The translations under genes were made by a program, and so were the position numbers. Positions 16,839 to 24,784 of a stretch of 64,000 nucleotides of DNA are shown here, piece after piece (the first letter of the stretch is position 1; every line of letters starts with the position of its first letter). The stretch comes from CAVQND01 sp964653485 (GTDB lineage Bacteria; Verrucomicrobiota; Verrucomicrobiia; Limisphaerales; UBA8199), in the NCBI GenBank assembly GCA_964653485.1, contig CAZZFF010000007.1, positions 1-64,000 of the forward strand, read 5' to 3'. The notes under the pieces are model-generated. The model saw nothing but the letters and a program-made list of their open reading frames with translations, was not told where the DNA came from and searched no databases.

Positions 16839-18134
16839 TCAAGTCGCAGTCTGTGTCGGTTTGACCTTCAAAGTCAACCCGTCAATGCCAACAATTTCGA
16901 CCCGGTCGCCCGCCTGCGCGGGCGCATCGCTCACCGCATTCCAGTAGGCGCCTTCCACGAATACCTTGCCGCCGTTGGAATCGATGGGTTGGAGGGCGAC
17001 GGTCGTCTCGCCGACCATCGCCTCTTTGCCGGCCCGGACCGGCAGGAATTGAGCCCGCACGCCCGCGCCGACGATAAACACGAAAAACGCGGCCGTCAGG
17101 AGCGTCGCCGGGATGATATAGCTCAGCGAGAGCCGGAAGGCAGGGTCGCCGCCGTTGAAAAGCATGACCGCGCCGAGAAAGAACGCGACGATGCCGCCGA
17201 AGGTCAGCACGCCGTGCGTTGGGGCGAAGAGATCGATGATGAACAATGCCAGGGCCAAGACGACCAGGCCGAAGCCCGCCACGTTGACCGGGAGCGTGGC
17301 CGACATATAAAGCAGGAGGATGAGCGCGATGCCCCCGGCCACGCCCGGAAGGATGGCCCCCGGATTGCTCAACTCGCCAATGATTCCGTAGATGGCCGCC
17401 AGCATCAGGAGGAGCATCACCTCGGGACGCCAGAGCATCTGAAAGAGCTTCTCACGAGGGATCATCCGGATGTCGACCACGGTGGCGCCCGCGGTTCGGA
17501 GGACCTTCCCATCGACGGTGCGCCCGTCGAGTTGCTTGAGCAGGTCGCGCATATCGGTGGCGATGAGGTCGACGACTTTCAGCTCGAGCGCCTCCTCGGC
17601 GGTGACCGAGGCGCTTTCGCGGACGGCCGACTTGGCCCACTGGGCGTTGCGTCCGCGTTTTTGGGCGATGGCCTCGATGGAGCTGCTGGCGAAGTTCTCG
17701 AGCTTCTGCTTCATCACGTCATCGAGCTTTTCGCTCGCGCCGAAGCCCAGCACCGGATGGGCGGCGCCGATGCTCGTGTTGGGCGCCATCGCGGCCACGC
17801 CCGCCGCCATCGCGATGAAACACCCGGCGCTGGTGGCGCTGGCGCCGGAAGGGGCGACATAGACGACAGTCGGGATGGGGGCTTGGTAGAATGACTGGAC
17901 GATCGTCTTGGTGGAATCGAGCAGACCGCCCGGGGTATCCAGTTGAATCACCAGGCAAGCGTCGCCTCGGGCATCGGCCAGACTGAGGGCGCGGTCGATG
18001 TAACCGGCGGTGGCGGGGCCGATGGGGCCGTCGATTTTGATGCGGCCGACATTAGCCGCCCGCGCGCCGGCTGCCGGGTCGCACGCCAGCACCGCCGCCA
18101 ACACCGCCGCCAGGCTGAAAAGCCAGGGCTTCAT
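16839..18134 (-). CDS. nfeD: NfeD1b-type membrane serine protease
   Basis: This 431-residue protein has an export signal (LFSLAAVLAAVLACDPAAG), a ClpP-fold protease domain with VIQLDTPGGLLDSTKTIV and APSGASATSAGCFIAMA (the serine in ATSAG is the expected nucleophile), then four or five membrane segments, and a C-terminal NfeD OB-fold (GETTVALQPIDSNGGKVFVE). This is the full-length NfeD1b form. It is thought to work with slipins in membrane quality control. The ATG at 18134 starts the signal peptide; upstream in-frame sequence lies inside purF. It sits 16 bp after purF and 16 bp before the slipin. Confidence 0.9.
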   Translation of the reverse strand: MKPWLFSLAAVLAAVLACDPAAGARAANVGRIKIDGPIGPATAGYIDRALSLADARGDACLVIQLDTPGGLLDSTKTIVQSFYQAPIPTVVYVAPSGASATSAGCFIAMAAGVAAMAPNTSIGAAHPVLGFGASEKLDDVMKQKLENFASSSIEAIAQKRGRNAQWAKSAVRESASVTAEEALELKVVDLIATDMRDLLKQLDGRTVDGKVLRTAGATVVDIRMIPREKLFQMLWRPEVMLLLMLAAIYGIIGELSNPGAILPGVAGGIALILLLYMSATLPVNVAGFGLVVLALALFIIDLFAPTHGVLTFGGIVAFFLGAVMLFNGGDPAFRLSLSYIIPATLLTAAFFVFIVGAGVRAQFLPVRAGKEAMVGETTVALQPIDSNGGKVFVEGAYWNAVSDAPAQAGDRVEIVGIDGLTLKVKPTQTAT

Positions 18135-18150
18135 CCCATGTTGTCCTCGT

Positions 18151-19623
18151 TCAGAGGAGTTTAATCTGCGCTTTTTCTTTGGCCAAGCTCTCGGCCAGGT
18201 TGGGCAGGCGGCCGTTGCGCCGCTCGATGATGTGCTTGTCCATCCCCGCGTCGAAGCGGACCGGGTAGTTGCCATCGTAGCAGGCCATGCAGAAGGATTC
18301 CTTGGGCAGGCCCGTGGCCTTGACCATGCCCTCCTGGGAAAGGTAATGGAGAGAATCGGCGCTGAGATAGTTGCGGATTTCCTCCTGCGAATAGTTGGCC
18401 GCCATGAGCTTGCTGCGGTCGGGAAAGTCAATCCCATAGACGCAGGGGCATACGTGGGGCGGGCAACTGACCATGACGTGGACCGTCTTGGCCCCGGCCT
18501 CCTTGAGATTGTTGACCCGCGCCTTGCAGGTCGTGCCGCGCACGATGGAATCGTCCACGACCACCACGCGCTTGTCTTTGACCAACTCCTCGATCAGGTT
18601 CAGCTTCACCCGGACATCGAAGTCGCGGATAAGCTGGGAGGGCTGCAGAAAGCTCCGTCCGACGTAATGGTTGCGCACGAAGGCCATCTCGTACGGGACC
18701 TTGGATTCGAGGGAATAGCCCAGCGCCGCGCAGTTCCCGCTGTCGGGCACGGGCACCACGACGTCGGCCTCCACGGGGAATTCCCGGGCAAGCTGGCGGC
18801 CCATTTCGACCCGGGTCTTATAGACGCTGCGATTGGCAATGGTGCTGTCGGGCCGGGCGAAATAGACGTACTCGAAGATGCAGAAGGCGTGGCGCTGCTT
18901 TTCGGGAAATGCCTGGAGACTGGTCATCCCGTCCTTGTTGAAGACGACGATCTCGCCCGGCTCGACATCGCGTTCGAACCGCGCGTGGATGAGGTCCAGG
19001 GCGCAGGTTTCACTGGCGAGAATCCAGGCCTGGTCGAGCCGCCCGATGCACAGCGGGCGGAACCCGTGGGGGTCGCGCACGCCGATAAGTTCCTTTTCGG
19101 TCATCATGACGAGCGAGAAGGCGCCTTCGATTTGGCGAATGGTCTCAAGCAGGTTGTCCCGGTGGCCGTTGTGAGTGGGCTGGGCCATCAGGTGGAGGAT
19201 GATCTCGCTGTCCACCGTGGTCTGGAAGATGGAGCCGCGGGCTTCCAACTCGTCGCGCAGCTTGGCGGCGTTGGTCAGGTTTCCGTTGTGCGCGATCGCA
19301 AGCTGGCCCCGGGCGCAGTCCACCGTCAGCGGTTGGGCGTTGCGCAGGTGCGAGGAGCCGGTCGTCGAGTAGCGGGTGTGGCCGATGGCTAATGGCCCGA
19401 CCAACTCGTGCAAAATGCCGCCGTTGAAGACCTGCGACACCAGCCCCATGCCCTTGTGGGTATAAAACTGGCGGCCGTCCGAGGTCACGATGCCCGCGCT
19501 TTCCTGACCCCGATGCTGCAAGGCGTACAGCCCGTAGTAGGTCAACTCCGACGCGTTCGGGTGGCCGTAAACGCCGAAGACACCGCAGTAATGCTTTGGA
19601 TAGCCTTGCATGAGTCGCTTCAC
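18151..19623 (-). CDS. purF: Amidophosphoribosyltransferase
   Basis: A 490-residue PurF, the first committed step of purine synthesis (PRPP plus glutamine to phosphoribosylamine). The glutaminase domain begins at the nucleophile Cys in HYCGVFGVYGH; the PRPP motif is VVVVDDSIVRGTTCK. The four iron-sulfur cysteines of the Bacillus-type enzyme appear conserved: one in CIFEYVYFARPD, one in CVYGIDFP and the CxxC of CMACYDGNYP. The catalytic Cys is preceded by a short propeptide. The first start is a GTG at 19623; an in-frame ATG at 19611 is an equally good choice. Confidence 0.95.
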   Translation of the reverse strand: MKRLMQGYPKHYCGVFGVYGHPNASELTYYGLYALQHRGQESAGIVTSDGRQFYTHKGMGLVSQVFNGGILHELVGPLAIGHTRYSTTGSSHLRNAQPLTVDCARGQLAIAHNGNLTNAAKLRDELEARGSIFQTTVDSEIILHLMAQPTHNGHRDNLLETIRQIEGAFSLVMMTEKELIGVRDPHGFRPLCIGRLDQAWILASETCALDLIHARFERDVEPGEIVVFNKDGMTSLQAFPEKQRHAFCIFEYVYFARPDSTIANRSVYKTRVEMGRQLAREFPVEADVVVPVPDSGNCAALGYSLESKVPYEMAFVRNHYVGRSFLQPSQLIRDFDVRVKLNLIEELVKDKRVVVVDDSIVRGTTCKARVNNLKEAGAKTVHVMVSCPPHVCPCVYGIDFPDRSKLMAANYSQEEIRNYLSADSLHYLSQEGMVKATGLPKESFCMACYDGNYPVRFDAGMDKHIIERRNGRLPNLAESLAKEKAQIKLL

Positions 19624-19681
19624 ATTATCCCGACAATGCTCAGCCTAAAGGCCAATCTCTCGCGGGTCAAGTTCTCTCGGA

Positions 19682-21136
19682 CTAGACGGTATAAGTGCCC
19701 GCGCCAACAGCCCCTCCGTGCCCGGTCCAGTTGGTATGGAAGAACTGGCCGCGGGGCTGGTCGAGGCGCTCGTAGCCGTGGGCGCCGAAGTAATCGCGCT
19801 GGGCCTGGAGCAGGTTCGCCGGAAGACATTGACTGCGGTAGGAATCGAAGAAGGCCAGGGCGGTGCTGAAGGCCGGCACCGGGATGCCCTTGCGGGCGGC
19901 GGTAGCCACGACCGTGCGCCAGGACTGCTGCCCGTGCCTGATGGCCTGTCGGAAGAACGGGTCCAGCAGCAGGTTGGTCAGCTCCGGGTCGTGGTCGAAG
20001 GCCTCCTTGATCTTGCCCAGGAACGCGCTGCGAATGATGCACCCCCCGCGCCACATCAGGGCAATCGCCCCGTAATTGAGGTTCCAATGATATTGCCGCG
20101 CCGCCGCCCGCAGGAGCATGTAGCCCTGGGCATAAGAGACGATCTTGGAGGCGTAAAGGGCGCGGCGGATGTGCTCGATGAGCTTCTTCTGGTCGCCCGG
20201 AATGAGGGGGCGGGGCCCCTTGAGCTTGCCCGCGGCGGCGGCGCGCTCCTCTTTCAACGCGGAGATGCAGCGGGAATAAACCGCCTCGGCGATCAGCGTA
20301 ATCGGGATGCCCAACTCCAGGGAGGAGATGACCATCCACTTCCCGGTCCCTTTCTGCCCGGCGGCATCGAGTATCTTGTCCACCAACGGGGCGTTGTCTG
20401 TGTCTTTGAATTTGAGGATGTCCCGGGTGATCTCGACGAGGTAGGAATCGAGTTCGCCCTGGTTCCACTCGGCGAAGACCTGGCTCATTGCCTCGGCGCC
20501 CAGGCCCAGCCCGGTTTTCATGAGGTTGTAGGCCTCGCAGATGAGCTCCATGTCGCCGTATTCGATGCCGTTGTGGACCATTTTCACGTAATGGCCGGCG
20601 CCGTTTTCTCCGACCCAATCGCAGCACGGGGCGCCGTCCTCGACTTTGGCGGCGATGCTCTGGAAGATGTCCTTGACGTGCGGCCAGGCGGCAGGGGAGC
20701 CCCCCGGCATCATGCTCGGACCCCGGCGCGCCCCCTCCTCGCCGCCAGACACGCCGGTGCCGACGTAAAGGAGTCCCTTGGATTCGACGTATCGGGTGCG
20801 GCGGATGGTGTCCTCGAACAGTGAATTGCCCCCGTCAATGATGATGTCGCCCGGTTCGAGGCGCGGCAGAAGCTGCTCGATGAATTCGTCCACCGCCTGG
20901 CCGGCCTTGACCATGAGCATCACGCGCCGCGGCTTCTTGAGCAGGGCGACCGTCTCCTCGATGGAATGAGCGCCGATGACGCGCGTGCCTTTGGCCTGCT
21001 GGTTCAGGAATTCATCCACCTTGGAAACGGTGCGGTTGAAGGCGGCCACAGTAAAACCGTGGTCGTTCATGTTGAGGATGAGGTTCTGGCCCATCACGGC
21101 CAGCCCAATGACGGCAATATCGGCTTTGGCTTCCAT
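19682..21136 (-). CDS. gnd: 6-phosphogluconate dehydrogenase (decarboxylating)
   Basis: A 484-residue protein of full family length. It has the NADP-binding segment IAVIGLAVMGQNLILNMND, the signature IIDGGNS, VSGGEEGARRGPSMMPGG, the catalytic lysine region HYVKMVHNGIEYGDM and the C-terminal substrate tail with QRDYFGAHGYERLDQPRG. It oxidises 6-phosphogluconate to ribulose 5-phosphate and NADPH in the oxidative pentose phosphate pathway, whose product leads to PRPP for the adjacent purF. The ATG at 21136 is at the conserved N-terminus; the 30 codons upstream are not family-like. Confidence 0.95.
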   Translation of the reverse strand: MEAKADIAVIGLAVMGQNLILNMNDHGFTVAAFNRTVSKVDEFLNQQAKGTRVIGAHSIEETVALLKKPRRVMLMVKAGQAVDEFIEQLLPRLEPGDIIIDGGNSLFEDTIRRTRYVESKGLLYVGTGVSGGEEGARRGPSMMPGGSPAAWPHVKDIFQSIAAKVEDGAPCCDWVGENGAGHYVKMVHNGIEYGDMELICEAYNLMKTGLGLGAEAMSQVFAEWNQGELDSYLVEITRDILKFKDTDNAPLVDKILDAAGQKGTGKWMVISSLELGIPITLIAEAVYSRCISALKEERAAAAGKLKGPRPLIPGDQKKLIEHIRRALYASKIVSYAQGYMLLRAAARQYHWNLNYGAIALMWRGGCIIRSAFLGKIKEAFDHDPELTNLLLDPFFRQAIRHGQQSWRTVVATAARKGIPVPAFSTALAFFDSYRSQCLPANLLQAQRDYFGAHGYERLDQPRGQFFHTNWTGHGGAVGAGTYTV

Positions 21137-21168
21137 ATAGGTAGAATACAGGTGGAAAGAGTTGGTTT

Positions 21169-21669
21169 TTAGCCTCCGACCTGGAGGCGCGGGTTGCTTT
21201 CGAGCATCTTTTTCAAGTTGGGCCAATCAACCTCGTTCATCTCGCTGAAGGCGTTGAGGTAGATCGCCACCACTTCGTTTGGATACTTGCTCAGCAGTTT
21301 GTCAACCGCCTCCTGGAGCTTCGGGTCGTCCACGGATTTGGGCAGGTCTTCCACAACGCCTTCTTTGTGGGGAAGACCCAGGGTGTCCAGGAAATCCACG
21401 AGCATGGCGTTGTATTTCTTGAGCAGCCAGGCCCGGATGAGGTTTCCGGTGACGGGGTCCAACACCGGACGCGTGAGCGTGGCCAGCATGTCCGCGTGGC
21501 GCTGCGCTCGAGGTTGGCGCTCCAGGAAAACCGGGCGCAGCTTGCGCGCCTGGGCGACGGCGTTCAATGCGGCGCGGTAAAGGGGCTTGTCCGATTCGTA
21601 AACGAAAGTGACTATTTCAAGCGCCAGGTTCGGCGTCATGAAACCGAGCAGTTCGTGTGACTTGAGCAT
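21169..21669 (-). CDS. Conserved-looking hypothetical protein
   Basis: A 166-residue soluble protein with no signal peptide or membrane segment. It has helical, charged composition (LNAVAQARKLRPVFLERQPR, AVDKLLSKYPNEVVAIYLNA). I do not recognise the family. It lies between lpxI and gnd on the same strand with gaps of 48 and 32 bp, so it is likely co-transcribed. The coding frame has the same codon bias as its neighbours, which supports it being a real gene. Confidence 0.65.
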   Translation of the reverse strand: MLKSHELLGFMTPNLALEIVTFVYESDKPLYRAALNAVAQARKLRPVFLERQPRAQRHADMLATLTRPVLDPVTGNLIRAWLLKKYNAMLVDFLDTLGLPHKEGVVEDLPKSVDDPKLQEAVDKLLSKYPNEVVAIYLNAFSEMNEVDWPNLKKMLESNPRLQVGG

Positions 21670-21717
21670 GTGTGTCGGTTCAATCCAGTATCGTGGTTCG
21701 ATGACAAAGGCTGGGAT

Positions 21718-22539
21718 TCACCCCACCGTCGTCAGCGAAATCTTATGCACGCGGGCCAGGCGTTCGCAAGCGTCCAATTCCAAAAGAAGGGACTTGCCGG
21801 CTTCAAAAGCCAGGACCGAAATGCCGGCGGCGGCGCACGTATCGAGCGTTTGGGGACCCAGGCAGGGGATATCGAAGCGCCAGTCGTGCTTTTCCTTGGC
21901 GGCCTTGACCGCGACCGCGCCGCCGTCCTTGCCCGCCAGGCCGCCCCCGCGTGAGAGGCATTTGTCTGTCCCCTCGAAACCCTCGACGGCCAGGACGGTG
22001 CCCTTCTTGACCACGACAGTCTGGCCAATCTCCAGGCGCGAGACCTCCTTGGCGATGCGAAACCCAAAGGCGACGTCCGCCCGCTGCGCCTCCGAAAGGG
22101 CCGGTCCCAGCGTGAAGCCGGCCCCCGGCATCAAGGGGCTGAGCCAAGGAGTCGCTTCGATCAGCTCGACGCCGTCCTGTTTTAGCGCATCCGCCACGGC
22201 GCCGAAAATCGTTTGCGCGTTCTTCTCCTTGAGCCGGAGCAGGAGGGTCAGGGCGCGCAGGTCCGGACGAACGTCGTAGAGGTTCCTGGGGGCAATCTGG
22301 CCCGCCATAACACACTGGCGCACGTTGCGCCGGGTAAAGGCCGAAATCAGCTTCGAGAGCTGCCCGACCCTCAACCATACAATCTCGTCCACCAGCTCCG
22401 CCAGCGCCGGGTCGGTTTCCCCCTCGAACGCCACCGCCACCAACCGCTTGACGCCCAACTGCCGGGCTTGCCGGGCGAAAACCAGGGGCAGCGCGCGATT
22501 GCCGGCGATGATGCCGAGGGTGTCAAGCGGCGGTGTCAT
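21718..22539 (-). CDS. lpxI: UDP-2,3-diacylglucosamine pyrophosphatase LpxI
   Basis: The 273-residue protein matches LpxI: LGIIAGNRALPLVFARQA at the N-terminus, VMAGQIAPRNLYDVRPDL, and the C-terminal catalytic domain with GTVLAVEGFEGTDKCLSRGG, where the Asp of GTD corresponds to the catalytic residue known from Caulobacter LpxI. It makes lipid X in lipid A synthesis, replacing LpxH. Its presence implies an LPS-containing outer membrane. The ATG at 22539 directly precedes the conserved start; an earlier ATG at 22602 gives a Pro-rich extension unlike the family. It is divergent from rpoD. Confidence 0.92.
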   Translation of the reverse strand: MTPPLDTLGIIAGNRALPLVFARQARQLGVKRLVAVAFEGETDPALAELVDEIVWLRVGQLSKLISAFTRRNVRQCVMAGQIAPRNLYDVRPDLRALTLLLRLKEKNAQTIFGAVADALKQDGVELIEATPWLSPLMPGAGFTLGPALSEAQRADVAFGFRIAKEVSRLEIGQTVVVKKGTVLAVEGFEGTDKCLSRGGGLAGKDGGAVAVKAAKEKHDWRFDIPCLGPQTLDTCAAAGISVLAFEAGKSLLLELDACERLARVHKISLTTVG

Positions 22540-22916
22540 CGGCGGCCACCCTGCCGGGAACCCCGGACCGATCTCGCTGAAAGGCCCCAAAAGGGGGGCC
22601 AAACGACGATTCTGTGACTTTTTTTCATTTAAGGCTTGAAAATTGGACTGGGATGTGGCGTAGTAAGCCCTTTAAGGTCCGTTTGGACGCGACCAGGCGA
22701 TTTCGAGGCGGACGAAGAGTCATCGTTGAAAAAACTGTTTCAACTGGAGAATAATATAAGGCGCGCGAGCGTCAATCCTCTTGTTCTAGTGTTGGTAGAT
22801 GGTGAGTGTCCTTCGTGACCGGCGCGTTGCCGGTCGGTCTTGCTGAGATGAACCATGGCGGCAAATGGCCACGCAGAATTTCTGAACCGAAATGGACTGG
22901 GAAAGTCTGATTATTT
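22540..22916. other. lpxI-rpoD divergent intergenic region and rpoD leader
   Basis: A 377-bp region between two divergent genes, locally AT-rich near 22610-22650 and 22725-22760. It holds a candidate rpoD promoter (22725-22755) and a perfect 7-bp-stem, 5-nt-loop hairpin (GACCGGC, loop GCGTT, GCCGGTC) at 22817-22835 in the predicted leader of about 150 nt. The hairpin is not followed by a U-tract, so a regulatory or stabilising leader structure is more likely than a terminator. No small ORF is convincing. Confidence 0.5.
22725..22755 (+). promoter_or_regulatory. Candidate rpoD promoter overlapping a palindrome
   Basis: TTGAAA at 22726-22731 and AATAAT at 22750-22755 are separated by 18 bp, a reasonable sigma-70-type pair. 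The -35 hexamer is the left arm of a perfect inverted repeat, GTTGAAA (22725-22731), six bases, TTTCAAC (22738-22744). A repressor or activator bound there would contact the -35 region. This is sequence pattern only; the start site is unmapped. Confidence 0.4.
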
Positions 22917-24767
22917 ATGCTGAACAGGAAAGAGAATAAACCGGCGGCCGGGGTTGAGGCTGCCGGTCGCCCCGACAACCGGGTAGCGGCGGGTGGCCAG
23001 CGCCGGCATCGCCGCCGTTTCATCATTTCGTCGAAGGCTCCCGGAGCCCGCCCGGACCCGAATCACGAGGCCGCTCCGAGTTTGCCTGGCAAGGCCCCCG
23101 CGGCGACGGACGCCAAACCGGTCCAGGGCCAGGTTGGCCAGACCCCGCACGCCATCCTCGATCTCAATGAGACGATCAAGACCCTCCTGCAAATGGCTCG
23201 CGAGCACGGGCACTTGACCTACGACGAAATCAACGACGTGCTGCCCGACGGTGTTTCCCCCGAAGAGCTGGACGATCTCTACATGAAGCTCCGGAACATG
23301 GAGATCGAGATCGTGGACCACAGCGAGATGGAACGGAGCAAGCCCCTGGAGCCGGACGAGGATGAAGACCACCGCCTCGAGGTGCTGGATGACCCGGTGC
23401 GGATGTACATGAACCAGATGGGCAAGGTGCCCTTGCTGACTCGGGAGCAGGAGGTGGAGATTTGCAAGCGCATCGAGGAAGCCGAATCGGAGATGACGCG
23501 CCTGGTCTATAGCCTGGGCTTCGCCGCCAAGGAACACATCGCCATCGCGGAAAAGCTCCTCTCGGAGCCTCCCAAAGAGCGTTTTGACCGCGTGGTGGTG
23601 GACAGGAAGGTCGCCAACCGCGAGGGCCATCTCAAGGAGTTGCGTAACTTAATCAAGAAGGTGCGGCAGATTGACGACGAGGTGGACAAGCTCTGGCAGA
23701 AAACGGCCACGCCCAACCGGGATGAGAAGCTCTTTGCCGAGTTCCAGAAGCGGGACCGCAAACTCCAGGAGACCTTTCCCAAGTTCTACTACAAGCACAG
23801 GGTGCTGGAGGACATGATACTCGTGGCCGCCAACGTCCACGAGACATTCCAATCCAGCCTGCGCCGGATTCAGGAGCTGGAGCCTCACCGCAAGTCGCCC
23901 GAGCAACAGGCCCTCCTCGATGGAGAGCGGACAAAGATACACGACCTCGAGCGGTTTGTCCGCGAACCACGCGAGGAGTTTTGTCGTATTTTTAAACAAC
24001 TCAGGAGCGCCGCCGAGCGGGCTCATCAAGCCAAAACGCACATGGCCGAGGCCAACCTGCGCCTGGTGGTGTCCGTCGCCAAGAAATACACCAACCGCGG
24101 ACAGTCCTTCCTGGACCTCATCCAGGAAGGCAATATCGGGCTTATGAAGGGCGTCGAGAAGTTCGAGTACCGGCGGGGCTACAAGTTCTCAACCTACGCT
24201 ATCTGGTGGATTCGGCAGGCCATTACCCGCTCGATTGCCGACCAGGCGCGCACCATTCGCATCCCGGTCCACATGATCGAGATTATGAACAAGCTCTGGC
24301 GCGCCCAGAAGCAGCTCACCCAGGAATTGGGCCGCGAGCCGACGCCCGAGGAAATCGCCGACGAAATGCGCATGCCCGTCACGCGAATCAACTCCCTGCT
24401 CAAGATGGCCCAACAGCCCATCTCCCTCCACGCCCCCGTCGGCGACGACGGCGACGTGAGCGTCGGCGATTTTATCGAGGACAAAAGCGCCGAGAACCCC
24501 TCCGACGTGACCAGCTACAGCCTGCTCAAAGAGAAACTGGGCGACGTGCTGACTAGCCTGACCGAGCGGGAACGCAAGATTCTGGAGATGCGCTTCGGGC
24601 TGGTGGACGGCTACGAGCGGACTCTGGAAGAAATCGGCAGGATGTACAACGTGACTCGCGAGCGCATCCGGCAGATCGAAGCCAAGGCCCTCCGCAAGCT
24701 GCGCCACCCCACGCGCGTCCGGCACCTGCAAGGCTTCCTCGATACGGAAGAAGAAGCCGCCGCCTAA
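22917..24767 (+). CDS. rpoD: Primary RNA polymerase sigma factor RpoD (sigma-70)
   Basis: A 616-residue group 1 sigma factor. After a basic, disordered N-terminus it has region 1.1 (HLTYDEINDVLPDGVSPEEL), region 1.2 (DPVRMYMNQMGKVPLLTREQ), a long non-conserved region, region 2 (LRLVVSVAKKYTNRGQSFLD, FSTYAIWWIRQAITRSI), region 3, and region 4 (TLEEIGRMYNVTRERIRQIE, ALRKLRHPTR). It directs core polymerase to housekeeping promoters. The ATG at 22917 follows a weak purine-rich site. The gene has its own leader (see 22540-22916) and ends 17 bp from the stop of the convergent phosphoesterase gene. Confidence 0.96.
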   Translation: MLNRKENKPAAGVEAAGRPDNRVAAGGQRRHRRRFIISSKAPGARPDPNHEAAPSLPGKAPAATDAKPVQGQVGQTPHAILDLNETIKTLLQMAREHGHLTYDEINDVLPDGVSPEELDDLYMKLRNMEIEIVDHSEMERSKPLEPDEDEDHRLEVLDDPVRMYMNQMGKVPLLTREQEVEICKRIEEAESEMTRLVYSLGFAAKEHIAIAEKLLSEPPKERFDRVVVDRKVANREGHLKELRNLIKKVRQIDDEVDKLWQKTATPNRDEKLFAEFQKRDRKLQETFPKFYYKHRVLEDMILVAANVHETFQSSLRRIQELEPHRKSPEQQALLDGERTKIHDLERFVREPREEFCRIFKQLRSAAERAHQAKTHMAEANLRLVVSVAKKYTNRGQSFLDLIQEGNIGLMKGVEKFEYRRGYKFSTYAIWWIRQAITRSIADQARTIRIPVHMIEIMNKLWRAQKQLTQELGREPTPEEIADEMRMPVTRINSLLKMAQQPISLHAPVGDDGDVSVGDFIEDKSAENPSDVTSYSLLKEKLGDVLTSLTERERKILEMRFGLVDGYERTLEEIGRMYNVTRERIRQIEAKALRKLRHPTRVRHLQGFLDTEEEAAA

Positions 24768-24784
24768 TCGCCCAAGGTTCCCAC

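Noticed and set aside
22540..22916. Small ORF in the rpoD leader
   Set aside because: Short frame starting at 22636 has no ribosome site or conserved-looking content.
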